Source of the DNA: Thalassospira lucentensis MCCC 1A00383 = DSM 14000
GTDB lineage: Bacteria > Pseudomonadota > Alphaproteobacteria > Rhodospirillales > Thalassospiraceae
Direction of reading: 5' to 3'
NCBI RefSeq assembly: GCF_000421265.1
Contig: NZ_ATWN01000007.1
Span: 1 to 64,000, forward strand
Length of the DNA stretch: 64,000 nucleotides
The notes under the pieces were generated by a model. That model ran no database searches, was not told the DNA's origin, and saw only the letters and a list, made by a program, of their open reading frames with translations. The position numbers and the translations under genes were made by a program. Below are positions 37,325 through 45,549 of this stretch, one piece after another (the first letter of the stretch is position 1; the number at the start of each line of letters is the position of its first letter).

Positions 37325-37403
37325 TTCAGTAGAATGTTTCTGATAAGTTGTGATAACAAGATTGTAATAAATAACCCTAGAATACAGAAAGTCGGGGTGG
37401 GAA

Positions 37404-39398
37404 ATGTCCTTATTGTCACGCATGAAGCTGGTGTATCAGATCTCGCTTCTGAGCATTGTCGCGTTGGTGATCTTTGCAATTGTAGGTATTACGCAATTCA
37501 TCGCCGATCAGCAACGCCAGTCCGCACAGCTTATCGCCAAGGCGGCGACGGCCGATCTGTCGATTGTCGATAACACCTCGCGTGCATTTCTGAATGCCCG
37601 GCGCCACGAAAAGGACTTTGTCCTGCGCCGCGACGAGCAATATATCACCGCACATGAGCAGTCATCTGGGAATGTGCGCGCCGGGCTTGAAACACTGGCC
37701 GCGCGCGAAGAACTTGACGAGCTTCTGGGCGAGGTGGACCAAGCCCGCGCAGCTTTTGAGCAATATGTCGCAGAATTTGCCAATGTTGTCGCCCTGCAGC
37801 GTCAGATCGGTCTGGACGGCAGTAGCGGCTTGCTGGGCGAAATGCGCAGTGCCGCATCCGAGGTTGAAGGTGCCTTGGCCGATGTTGCAAAGTTTGAAGC
37901 GATGCTGGGCTTAAGCGACAGTAAGGATTTGTCGATTGAGCTGTTGCAAATGCGCGGCAACGAAAAAGACTTTCTGGCAAATATGGACCCTGTACATATC
38001 GAGAATGTCGAGGGCCTCGAAAAGAAATTTGACGCATCCCTTAAAAAGGCAGGCAGCATTCAGGACGATAAGAAAGCCCAGCTTGCAAAGCTGATGGCGT
38101 CTTATGTTTCCAATTTCAAAACCCTTGCCGATGCGACGCTGGCGCGCGAGGAATCGCTTGGTCGGCTCAGCTCCTATTACGCGGCTGTCGAACCTATTCT
38201 TGCAACGCTCAGCACGGAAATCGGATCGGTCGCAGCAGACATGCAGGCGCGTTCCGAAAACATCGCGCGAACCGGTGTGATGGTGACCTTTGGCATCTTC
38301 ATTGCCGGGACGCTTGTGCTGATTGTCATGTCGTTCATCTTGGCGCGTGCGATTGTCAGTGCGATTACCGGGCTGACATCAAAAATGACCCGTTTGGCCA
38401 ACAGCGATTTCGACCTGCAACTCGGCGAAGCCGACCGTAAGGATGAAATCGGCGAGATGGGCCGTGCGGTTGTTGTGTTTCGTGAAAACGGGCTGGAGCG
38501 ACAAAAACTTGAAGCCCGTCAAAAGGAAATTGACGAACAGCAACGCCAGCGAATTGCAACGCAGGAACAGCATATTCGCGAGTTTGACAATGATGTGGTC
38601 GCGATGATGAGCGAAGTGGGCACTGCGGTCGAGCAACTTCACTCCGTGTCAGAAGTCCTGCGGCGCAGTGCGACAACGGCGGATGAGCAATCAACAACCG
38701 TGTCGGCAGGGACGGAAGAAGCATCGTCAAATGTGCAACTTGTCGCAACGGCGGCAACAGAACTTTCCGCGTCCATTCATGAAATTGCCGGACAGGTCAG
38801 CGACACATCGCAAATGGCCATTTCGGCCAGTGAGCGGGCGCAAACCACCAATGAAGATATTCAGGGGTTGAATACGGCGGCCGTGCGCATTGGCGAAGTC
38901 ATTGGAATGATCAATGACATTGCCGGGCAAACGAACCTGCTTGCGCTTAATGCCACGATCGAAGCGGCGCGCGCAGGCGAGGCAGGCAAGGGGTTTGCCG
39001 TCGTCGCAAGTGAAGTCAAGAACCTTGCCAATCAGACCGCAAAGGCGACCGAGGATATCACCGCGCAAATCGGCGATATTCAGCGGGCGACCGGATCGGC
39101 AGTTGAGGCGATTGATGAAATTGTTCGTATGATTTCCGATATCAGCGAACGCGCGTCGTCTGTCGCAGCCGCGGTCGAGCAACAAACCGTCGCCACCAGC
39201 GAGATATCGCAAAATGTCGAACAGGCGGCATCGGCAACGCGCGAGATTTCATCGGCCATGCAGGGCGTATCGTCCGCGGTTGCAGATACCACAGAGGCAG
39301 CACAGGATGTGCGCGGGTCTGCTGATAATCTTGGCAAGCAAAGCGATGGCTTGAGTGCGCGTATTGATCAGTTCCTTGAACGGATGCGCGCAGGCTAG
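37404..39398 (+). CDS. methyl-accepting chemotaxis protein with HBM-type sensor (paralogue 1)
   Basis: Transmembrane chemoreceptor of 664 residues. One helix near residues 13-33 ([20 protein letters not shown]), a periplasmic four-helix sensor with two NEKDF/HEKDF repeats typical of the helical bimodular domain, a second helix ([20 protein letters not shown]), HAMP, then the signalling coiled coil with the hairpin tip [21 protein letters not shown] and [18 protein letters not shown] receptors often sense organic acids, including TCA intermediates; the ligand is unknown here. No CheR-binding pentapeptide is visible at the C-terminus. A terminator follows and then a close paralogue. Confidence 0.94.
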   Translation: MSLLSRMKLVYQISLLSIVALVIFAIVGITQFIADQQRQSAQLIAKAATADLSIVDNTSRAFLNARRHEKDFVLRRDEQYITAHEQSSGNVRAGLETLAAREELDELLGEVDQARAAFEQYVAEFANVVALQRQIGLDGSSGLLGEMRSAASEVEGALADVAKFEAMLGLSDSKDLSIELLQMRGNEKDFLANMDPVHIENVEGLEKKFDASLKKAGSIQDDKKAQLAKLMASYVSNFKTLADATLAREESLGRLSSYYAAVEPILATLSTEIGSVAADMQARSENIARTGVMVTFGIFIAGTLVLIVMSFILARAIVSAITGLTSKMTRLANSDFDLQLGEADRKDEIGEMGRAVVVFRENGLERQKLEARQKEIDEQQRQRIATQEQHIREFDNDVVAMMSEVGTAVEQLHSVSEVLRRSATTADEQSTTVSAGTEEASSNVQLVATAATELSASIHEIAGQVSDTSQMAISASERAQTTNEDIQGLNTAAVRIGEVIGMINDIAGQTNLLALNATIEAARAGEAGKGFAVVASEVKNLANQTAKATEDITAQIGDIQRATGSAVEAIDEIVRMISDISERASSVAAAVEQQTVATSEISQNVEQAASATREISSAMQGVSSAVADTTEAAQDVRGSADNLGKQSDGLSARIDQFLERMRAG

Positions 39399-39442
39399 GC
39401 CCTGATGCTCGCTAAACATTAAATGGCAGGGAATGCTGTTGG

Positions 39443-39480
39443 AAAAAGAAGTCCGATTTGATGTCGGGCTTCTTTTTTTT
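39443..39480 (+). terminator. terminator after chemoreceptor 1
   Basis: Stem 39443-39456 with 39464-39477 (AAAAAGAAGTCCGA against TCGGGCTTCTTTTT with one G-U pair), loop TTTGATG, then T8. It isolates the two chemoreceptor genes into separate transcripts. The rest of the 314-bp gap (39399-39712) contains no supported gene. Confidence 0.85.
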
Positions 39481-39712
39481 TGTGCGGACAGATACAGTCT
39501 TGCCCGCAACTGCAGCATTCTGGGCGGTGCGGTTGTGCATCTGAGTGTGCGTTTTGAGCGCGACTGGAATGACGTTCACACGCGGGGCGTCAAAAAAATC
39601 GATATTTTTCGCGTAATTTGATGTCATAGAACTCATATACCCCCTTATGAGACAAATGTGCTGCGATGGTGCGGTGCAAAACGGAACCAGATAAGACGGT
39701 CGGGGGCGCGAC

Positions 39713-41677
39713 ATGAAATTTCTATCTCGCATGCGGTTAATCTATCAGATTTCACTTATTGGTCTGTCGGCTTTGACGATTTTCGTGATCGTTGGGAGTG
39801 TTCTTTTTGTCGCGGATGCGCAGCGACAATCGGCGGAAAATTCCGCTGATAGTGCGCTTCAGGACCGTTTGCTGGTCGATAATATCGCCAAAGAATTCCT
39901 TAATGCCCGCCGTCGGGAAAAGGATTTCCTGCTGCGGCTGGATGAAAAATACGTCACAGATCACGCTGAAACAGTCGCAGCAGTTCATGACGGGTTGGAG
40001 CAGCTTTCAGCCAACCCCAAATTGGCGCCGTTTGAGACCGAGATTGGTTCAATCCTGACGTCATTTGATGCATATGCCGATAAGTTCAGCAAAATCGTCA
40101 ATCTGCAGCGCGATATCGGCTTGACCGAAGAAGGTGGCCTTCTGGGCAGCCTTCGGTCATCGGTGCACGACGTTGAAGAAGCACTGGCAACCTATAACGC
40201 CGACAAGCTGACCGTCGTCATGTTGATGATGCGCCGCCATGAGAAGGATTTCCTGGCCCGGATTGATCCGAAATATGTTGATCGGATTGATGCCCGACTG
40301 GCTGAATTCGGACCGGCATTGGCAGCAACAAGCAGCATCCCCGATGATGAAAAGAAAAAGATCACTGGGCTTATGACGTCATACATCACTGATTTTAAGG
40401 CCCTGGCGGAAAAGATCCTGATACGTGAGCAGGAGCTTGGTTTGCTAAGCGATTATTACGCACAAGCAGAACCGGTTCTTGAGCAGTTGAGCATCGACAT
40501 CACGGCGATCAACGAGATGTTGACCGCCCAAGCCAACGATATCGCTAAACGCAGTTTGATGGTCACGGTCATTATGTTTGTGGTCGGTGCGATTGCACTG
40601 ATTGCGATGTCATGGCTTCTTGCGCGCGCAATTGCTGGTGCGATTGGCGGCCTTACCAATAAAATGGCACGTCTTGCGGAAAACGACTTTGACGTCGATA
40701 TCAACGAGGTGCAGCGCGCCGACGAAATTGGCTCTATGGGGCGTGCCGTTCTGGTTTTCCGTGAAAACGGGATTGAGCGTAAAAAGCTTGAAGCCATTCA
40801 GGCAGAGGCAGATAAAAAACGCCGTATCCGGATGGAGACTCAGGAAAAATACATCCGTGAATTCGATGAAGCCGTGGTGTCGGTGATGGCGGAAGTCGGT
40901 GTTGCGGTCCAACAGTTGCATTCGGCCTCGAACGTATTGCGCAGCAGTGCTGACGTGGCGGCAACCCAATCAATCGCGGTCTCATCAGGTACCGAAGAAG
41001 CATCGTCAAATGTGCAATTGGTCGCAACGGCGGCAACCGAATTGTCGGCCTCGATCAACGAGATTTCCAGTCAGGTGACGGAAACCTCCAACATGGCGCA
41101 ATCGGCAACCGAACGGGCGCGCAATACCAATGAAAACATTCAGGGGTTAAATGATGCCGCGCTTAAGATTGGCGAGGTCATTGGCCTGATCAGTGACATT
41201 GCCGGTCAAACCAACCTTCTGGCACTGAACGCGACAATCGAGGCAGCCCGTGCCGGGGATGCCGGGAAGGGATTTGCGGTTGTGGCAAGTGAGGTCAAGA
41301 ACCTTGCCAATCAAACCGGCAAGGCTACGGAAGACATTACCAATCAAATCACAGGCATTCAGCAGGCAACCAGTCTTGCAGTTGATGCCATTGATGAAAT
41401 CGTGCGGATGATTTCCGACATCAGCGAGCGGGCCGCCGCCGTTGCCGCCGCCGTCGAAGAACAAACCGTTGCGACCGGCGAAATTTCGCAGAATGTCGAA
41501 CAGGCGGCCGCGGGTACCGAGGAAATATCGGCCGCGATGCAGGGGGTTTCGGGGGCGGTTGCTGATACCAATGTTGCGGCGAACGATGTGCATGGATCGG
41601 CCACCAACCTGGGCACTCAAAGCGAAAGCCTACGGGGGCAAATTGACGGGTTCCTGAAACGCATGCGATCACTTTAA
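39713..41677 (+). CDS. methyl-accepting chemotaxis protein with HBM-type sensor (paralogue 2)
   Basis: Second chemoreceptor, 654 residues, with the same layout: TM1 ([20 protein letters not shown]), sensor with [15 protein letters not shown] and [16 protein letters not shown] repeats, TM2 ([20 protein letters not shown]), HAMP, and signalling tip [21 protein letters not shown]. The cytoplasmic half is nearly the same as that of the upstream gene while the sensor is clearly different, which points to a tandem duplication followed by divergence in ligand specificity. The RREKDF/HEKDF pairs in each sensor support two HBM modules. It is on its own between two terminators. Confidence 0.94.
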   Translation: MKFLSRMRLIYQISLIGLSALTIFVIVGSVLFVADAQRQSAENSADSALQDRLLVDNIAKEFLNARRREKDFLLRLDEKYVTDHAETVAAVHDGLEQLSANPKLAPFETEIGSILTSFDAYADKFSKIVNLQRDIGLTEEGGLLGSLRSSVHDVEEALATYNADKLTVVMLMMRRHEKDFLARIDPKYVDRIDARLAEFGPALAATSSIPDDEKKKITGLMTSYITDFKALAEKILIREQELGLLSDYYAQAEPVLEQLSIDITAINEMLTAQANDIAKRSLMVTVIMFVVGAIALIAMSWLLARAIAGAIGGLTNKMARLAENDFDVDINEVQRADEIGSMGRAVLVFRENGIERKKLEAIQAEADKKRRIRMETQEKYIREFDEAVVSVMAEVGVAVQQLHSASNVLRSSADVAATQSIAVSSGTEEASSNVQLVATAATELSASINEISSQVTETSNMAQSATERARNTNENIQGLNDAALKIGEVIGLISDIAGQTNLLALNATIEAARAGDAGKGFAVVASEVKNLANQTGKATEDITNQITGIQQATSLAVDAIDEIVRMISDISERAAAVAAAVEEQTVATGEISQNVEQAAAGTEEISAAMQGVSGAVADTNVAANDVHGSATNLGTQSESLRGQIDGFLKRMRSL

Positions 41678-41697
41678 CGATGAATTGTCGGTAATAG

Positions 41698-41730
41698 ATG
41701 GCGGCTGGGCTTTACCTTGCCGCCATTTTC
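41698..41730 (+). terminator. terminator after chemoreceptor 2
   Basis: ATGGCGGC (41698-41705) pairs with GCCGCCAT (41719-41726) and is followed by TTT, 20 bp after the stop codon. Confidence 0.65.
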
Positions 41731-41813
41731 ACGATAAAATCACGACAATATCACGAGATATAAGTGTCAAATCACCCGCGAAACACCTGCGCGTGAGAAA
41801 AGGGGAACGTCTT

Positions 41814-42323
41814 ATGACTGATAAACCACGCATTGTTTCATCATCGCATCTGGTGTCAGAGCGTGCTGCTGAACTTTCCGAACTTGAGTTTGCCCTGATC
41901 CTGTCGGGCAATGCGTTTGATCGCTGGATGGTGCGCTGCATGCGTGCGGCTGGCATGCCTGATCTGTCAGTTCTCGATATTCTGGTTCTGCATAATGTCA
42001 ATTCACGCGAACGCGAAAAAAGCCTGTCGGAGGTTTGCTTTGTGCTTAATGTTGAAGACAGCCATCTGGTGAATTACGCGTTGAAGAAATTGCGCAAGCT
42101 TGGCCTTGTTGAAGGTAACAAGCGCGGTAAGGAAGTGCATTACGGCACGACACAGGATGGCCGTGCGATGTGCGAGAAATACCGCGAAGTGCGCGAAGCC
42201 TGCCTTGTCGAAACGTTCCAGCGTCTTGGCGTAAACAGTCAGGAAGTGGGCGATGTTGCCAAGACGCTGCGTGCAATTTCCGGTGTTTATGATCAGGCGT
42301 CGCGTGCGGCAAGTGCGATGTAA
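41814..42323 (+). CDS. winged-helix (MarR-like) transcriptional regulator
   Basis: 169 residues from ATG 41814, with AAAGGGGAACG upstream. The central part reads like a MarR winged helix: LSVLDILVLHNVNSREREKSLSEV, VEDSHLVNYALKKLRKLGLVEG (recognition region) and the wing NKRGKEVHYGTTQDGR, then a C-terminal helical dimerisation part. A longer frame from 41685 has no ribosome site. Its target is unknown; the neighbouring SDR gene, transcribed towards it, has a strong palindromic operator but could be under other control. Confidence 0.8.
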   Translation: MTDKPRIVSSSHLVSERAAELSELEFALILSGNAFDRWMVRCMRAAGMPDLSVLDILVLHNVNSREREKSLSEVCFVLNVEDSHLVNYALKKLRKLGLVEGNKRGKEVHYGTTQDGRAMCEKYREVREACLVETFQRLGVNSQEVGDVAKTLRAISGVYDQASRAASAM

Positions 42324-42340
42324 ATCAGGTCCGTATGATT

Positions 42341-42385
42341 TAGGGTCAGGAGCCATTGAAACCAAATTAATGGGTCCTGACCCTA
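42341..42385. repeat. GGGTCAGGACCC-type inverted repeat between convergent genes
   Basis: 17-bp arms (42341-42357 and 42369-42385, one mismatch) with an 11-base loop form a long hairpin between the winged-helix gene and the SDR gene. The outer end, TAGGGTCAGGACCC read on the minus strand, begins with the stop codon of the SDR gene. The same motif caps other elements in this window. It may act as a bidirectional terminator. Confidence 0.75.
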
Positions 42386-43132
42386 GGGCTGAGGCAACAG
42401 CGTTCGATTGTAGGTTGGTGACATCACGATCTCGTTAAAGCAGACCCGCATGGGAGCTGCGACCACGTAGGATACCATTTCGGCCAGATCGTCGGGTTTT
42501 AACATGAGTGAGAGTTCTTCATCTGTGACGGGCACCGGACGTTGTTTCAGGATCGGTGTAGCAACTTCCCCCGGACTGATGCAGCAGCAGCGGATGTTAT
42601 TGTGCATTTCTTCCTGATTTATGCTGTGGGAGAGGTCGATAACGCCACGTTTGGACGCGATATAGGCCGGGCCGGCGGCAGGGAATTCGTGCCGCGCCGA
42701 CCAGGAAGAAATATTGATGATCAGCCCGTCTTTTTGCGCGCGCATGACGGGCAAAGTTGCGCAAACCGTATTCGCCACGCCATTGAGATTGACGGCCACG
42801 ATACGGTGCCAGTCGCCAATATCGAGGTCGCGCCAGTGTCGTTTGGGACTGTTCATCCCGGCACAATTGATCAGGACATTGATTTTGCCCATGGACGCCT
42901 GAATGTTGCGCGCAGCATCCGCGACCTGATCGCTGTTGCTGATATCAAGCGGGTGGATTTCGACCTTTCCGCCATCTGACTTGATCGCGGTTGCGACCTT
43001 GAGAAGTGTTTCTTCGCGCCGTGCAGACAGGGCGACCTGCGCGCCCGCCGCGGCAAGCGACTTTGCGATTGCTTCGCCGATACCGCTGCCAGCACCTGTA
43101 ATCCAAACAGACTTCCCTGAAAGGTTCTGCAT
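42383..43132 (-). CDS. SDR-family NAD(P)-dependent oxidoreductase
   Basis: Classical short-chain dehydrogenase of 249 residues. Cofactor motif TGAGSGIGEAIAKSL (residues 11-25), NNAG-like region LINCAGMNS, catalytic serine in INISSWSARH, and YxxxK in PAYIASKRG. The ARRE after the second strand suggests NADP preference. Substrate unknown. The stop TAG is the tip of a long hairpin repeat, so the last residues may have been set by its insertion. A perfect 15-bp inverted repeat lies just upstream of the start codon. Confidence 0.88.
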   Translation of the reverse strand: MQNLSGKSVWITGAGSGIGEAIAKSLAAAGAQVALSARREETLLKVATAIKSDGGKVEIHPLDISNSDQVADAARNIQASMGKINVLINCAGMNSPKRHWRDLDIGDWHRIVAVNLNGVANTVCATLPVMRAQKDGLIINISSWSARHEFPAAGPAYIASKRGVIDLSHSINQEEMHNNIRCCCISPGEVATPILKQRPVPVTDEELSLMLKPDDLAEMVSYVVAAPMRVCFNEIVMSPTYNRTLLPQP

Positions 43133-43150
43133 CCGATTTTTCCTTTTTGG

Positions 43151-43196
43151 TGATATTTCTGGATTCTACCATATGGCAATAAATCCAGAAATATCA
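43151..43196. promoter_or_regulatory. long perfect palindromic operator upstream of the SDR gene
   Basis: TGATATTTCTGGATT (43151-43165) is exactly repeated in inverse at 43182-43196, with a 16-bp spacer that contains CCATATGG. It starts 19 bp upstream of the SDR start codon, in the gap to the divergent TRAP operon. A dimeric or tetrameric regulator site is likely; which protein binds is unknown. Confidence 0.65.
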
Positions 43197-43281
43197 GATT
43201 GATGGAAGATTTAAGCAGGATGACGCGGGCAAAATGTCCTGCGTAGTTTCCCGGTTTGTGCATGGCTGTTATGAATCAACA

Positions 43282-43311
43282 TTGACAATTTGTCAGTAAA
43301 ATGTGATTAAT
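43282..43311 (+). promoter_or_regulatory. promoter of the TRAP operon with overlapping palindrome
   Basis: TTGACA (43282-43287) is followed after 18 bp by ATTAAT (43306-43311), about 75 bp before the dctP start. The palindrome TGACAATTTGTCA (43283-43295) overlaps the -35 box, a position suited to a repressor. Confidence 0.5.
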
Positions 43312-43387
43312 GTGTCGGGAGGATGCTTCGGAGTCTCGATACGCGCGATTCTGTATCGACTCCCAGTCACACAGGGAGACTTGAGCA

Positions 43388-44362
43388 ATGCTTAAAAAGG
43401 CACTTTCGACTGTCGCAATCGCGGCAATGACACTGTCCGCCGGTATGGCGGCTGCTGCTGAAAAATGGGATATGGCAACGCCGTATCCGGATGCGACTTT
43501 CCACACCCAGAACATTATTGAATTTGCCAAAGACGTGAATGACGCGTCCGGTGGCGAGCTGACCATTACCGTTCATTCGGGCGGTTCGCTGTTTAAACAT
43601 GCCGACATTAAACGGTCGGTTCAGCGCGGTCTGATCCCGATTGGTGAGACGCTGATTTCGCTTCTGGCCAATGAAAACCCGATCTACACCGTTGATGCGA
43701 TCCCGTTCCTGGCGACGTCTTATGACGATGCCAAGAAACTTTGGGAAGTATCGCGTTCGGGCATTGAAGCCGCCCTTGAAAAAGACGGTCTGAAAGTGCT
43801 GTATGCCGTTCCGTGGCCAGCACAGGGTCTTTATACCGCGAACCCGGTTGCCAAGGTCGAAGACCTCGAAGGTGTTAAATTCCGCGCTTATAACTCCACC
43901 ACGTCCCAGCTTGCCGATCTGACCGGCATGGTTGCAACGCAGGTTGAAGTGCCGGAAATCCCGACCGCCTTTGCCACCGGCATTGTTGAGGCAATGATCA
44001 CATCGCCATCAACCGGTGCCAATTCCAAGGCATGGGATTTTGTGTCGAACTTCTATGACGTTCAGGCATGGCTTCCGAAAAACATGGTTGTTGTGAATGC
44101 CAAGTCGTTTGACGCCCTGCCAGAAGCCGCACAGAAAGCGGTTATGGATGCGGCAGCCAAAGCCGAAACCCGCGGCTGGGAAATGAGCATGGCCGAAGCA
44201 GATGCCAAGAAGAAAATCCTGGCAGAAAACGGCATGAACGTTGCAGCACCGAGCGACGAGCTAAAAGCTGGCCTGTCCAAAGCAGGCGAAACCATGGTTG
44301 CCGATTGGCTTGAAGAAACCGGCGATGACGGTAAAGCCATCATCGACGCGTTCAAGAACTAA
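43388..44362 (+). CDS. dctP: TRAP transporter solute-binding protein DctP
   Basis: Periplasmic binding protein of a tripartite ATP-independent transporter, 324 residues. Signal peptide of about 23 residues (TVAIAAMTLSAGMAAAA), then EKWDMATPYPDATFHTQN, the family motif GGSLFKHADIKRSVQRGLIPIGE, LEGVKFRAYNSTTSQL with the usual ligand-contacting Arg, and AMITSPSTGANSKAWDF. TRAP systems use ion gradients to import organic acids and similar compounds. The operon also encodes DctQ, DctM and a fused oxoprolinase/hydantoinase, which hints at a cyclic amide as ligand. Between it and dctQ lie two small repeat elements. Confidence 0.93.
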   Translation: MLKKALSTVAIAAMTLSAGMAAAAEKWDMATPYPDATFHTQNIIEFAKDVNDASGGELTITVHSGGSLFKHADIKRSVQRGLIPIGETLISLLANENPIYTVDAIPFLATSYDDAKKLWEVSRSGIEAALEKDGLKVLYAVPWPAQGLYTANPVAKVEDLEGVKFRAYNSTTSQLADLTGMVATQVEVPEIPTAFATGIVEAMITSPSTGANSKAWDFVSNFYDVQAWLPKNMVVVNAKSFDALPEAAQKAVMDAAAKAETRGWEMSMAEADAKKKILAENGMNVAAPSDELKAGLSKAGETMVADWLEETGDDGKAIIDAFKN

Positions 44363-44430
44363 GGTTCTTGTTATTTCACGGGATCGGGCAGGCAAAGCGT
44401 TCTGTCCGATCCCGACACGCCCCACATTTC

Positions 44431-44695
44431 AGGGGCAGGACCCTTTAATATGATTGTCATGGCAACCTCAATATTTGCGAAATACAAGGAAAAGCTCGCA
44501 GAGCGGGTTGGCATCCCGGCCAAGAGGTTTGACGCGGGAGTTCGCAAATATTGAAGTTGTCCTTCGGATTGATCGGATTTGCACGGGCTACTTTGTCGCA
44601 AGGCATTGAAAGATAAATATCTTCCTGCTGCCTTGCTCCGCGTATCCGCACAAATCTGATCAACCATTGCAAACATATTAAAGGGTCCTGACCCT
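44431..44695. mobile_element. small non-autonomous element with 22-bp terminal inverted repeats
   Basis: A 265-bp segment bounded by 22-bp inverted repeats (44431-44452 and 44674-44695, one mismatch) that start AGGGGCAGGACCCTTTAATA. Inside, a further inverted pair (CTCAATATTTGCGAA near 44468 and TTCGCAAATATTGAAG near 44544) is present. No transposase is encoded. The outer motif GGGTCAGGACCC recurs at 42341-42385 and as partial copies at other gene ends. It lies 68 bp after dctP, in a 665-bp gap, and may weaken expression of the distal genes. Confidence 0.75.
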
Positions 44696-44761
44696 CATGT
44701 TACTGTCCGTGTAGAAAGCAAACCACCATCGCGATAACCCGCGGGCGGAAAGGGGACTGCT

Positions 44762-45031
44762 GTGCGTAGATTATCAGAGCCTGACACATTTTATCTGCCC
44801 CATTTTGCCGGAGAGATCCCTCTGTCCGGCAAGGAAAGGGCCGCAGAGCGTAGCGGCGCTACGGTCAAGGTGCTTGACGCTGCGGGGCAGAGGAATCTCT
44901 CGGCCCGAAGGGTTTGCTTTTGGCGGCGTTTAGCTTCGTTACACCGTTTGACCGATGCGCCGCATCGCTCTGCACGCTGTGCCTTGCCAAACGGCACGCC
45001 AAAAACAAACAAAATGGAGCAGATAAAATGA
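44762..45031 (+). other. read-through ORF from the displaced dctQ start, ending at the new start
   Basis: After GGAAAGGGGACTGCT a GTG at 44762 opens a frame of 89 codons (MRRLSEPDTFYL...) that runs through the whole repeat element and stops at TGA 45029-45031, overlapping the ATG of dctQ as ATGA. The well-placed ribosome site with no sensible product suggests this was the original dctQ initiation region, now cut off by the element. Translation of this frame would end exactly where dctQ begins, allowing reinitiation. The protein itself shows no family features. Confidence 0.55.
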
Positions 45032-45041
45032 GACAGGCTCT
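44776..45041. mobile_element. MITE-like element with 32-bp terminal inverted repeats
   Basis: A 266-bp segment whose ends (44776-44807 and 45010-45041) are inverted repeats matching at 29 of 32 positions; both ends begin AGAGCCTG read inward. The interior has smaller dyads (GTAGCGGCGCTAC; GCCGGA...TCCGGC) and no transposase. Its right repeat contains TGGAG and ATG, which serve as ribosome site and start codon of dctQ. No clear target-site duplication is visible at the immediate borders. Confidence 0.8.
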
Positions 45042-45540
45042 AAATTATTTATTCAAATTCAGTGCCGGGCTGGCAGCCTTTTTCCTGATTGCCATCGCAC
45101 TTTTGATTTTGGCCCAGTCGATTGGCCGTGTGCTTGGCATTGCTGTGCATGATGCCAATGAAATGGCCGGTTTTGCGCTTGCGGCGGGGACGTTTTTGGC
45201 GCTTGGCCCGGCATTCCGGGCCGGAACACACATCCGGGTTCAAATCGTGCTGTCGCACCTTAAGGGCGGGTTCCGTCGTGTGATGGAAACCATCACGCTG
45301 TGTGCGGCGTCCTTCCTTGGCGGGTATTTCGCATGGTGGGTGAGCGTTTTGGCCGAGGAAAGCTACTCATACGGCGATACCTCGCCTGGGGTTCTGGCCT
45401 TTCCGTTGTGGATACCGCAGGCCGCCATGGCCTTTGGGTTGATTGTTTTCACCATCGCAATGATCGAAGCACTGGTTGATACCGTGTGTGGTCGCGCGCC
45501 GGCCTTCGCCCGTGGCGAAGCCGTTGAGCTAAACGAGTAG
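45028..45540 (+). CDS. dctQ: TRAP transporter small permease DctQ
   Basis: Small membrane subunit of the TRAP transporter, 170 residues with four predicted helices (GLAAFFLIAIALLILAQSIG first; then EMAGFALAAGTFLALGPAF, a third, and AFGLIVFTIAMIEALVD). The segment GPAFRAGTHIRVQIVL is typical of the family. I start at ATG 45028 (MRQALNYLFKF), 8 bases after TGGAG. The first five codons and the ribosome site belong to the right terminal repeat of a MITE-like element, so the gene's 5' end has been rebuilt by insertion. dctM follows after 9 bp. Confidence 0.9.
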   Translation: MRQALNYLFKFSAGLAAFFLIAIALLILAQSIGRVLGIAVHDANEMAGFALAAGTFLALGPAFRAGTHIRVQIVLSHLKGGFRRVMETITLCAASFLGGYFAWWVSVLAEESYSYGDTSPGVLAFPLWIPQAAMAFGLIVFTIAMIEALVDTVCGRAPAFARGEAVELNE

Positions 45541-45549
45541 GGCACGGTC

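Noticed and set aside
39412-39732. 106-codon minus-strand ORF between the chemoreceptors
   Set aside because: It covers the terminator hairpin and promoter region of the second receptor, with poly-Lys from the T tract; not a real gene.
44371-44676. 101-codon minus-strand ORF in the dctP-dctQ gap
   Set aside because: It spans most of a non-coding inverted-repeat element and shows no family features; antisense to the operon.
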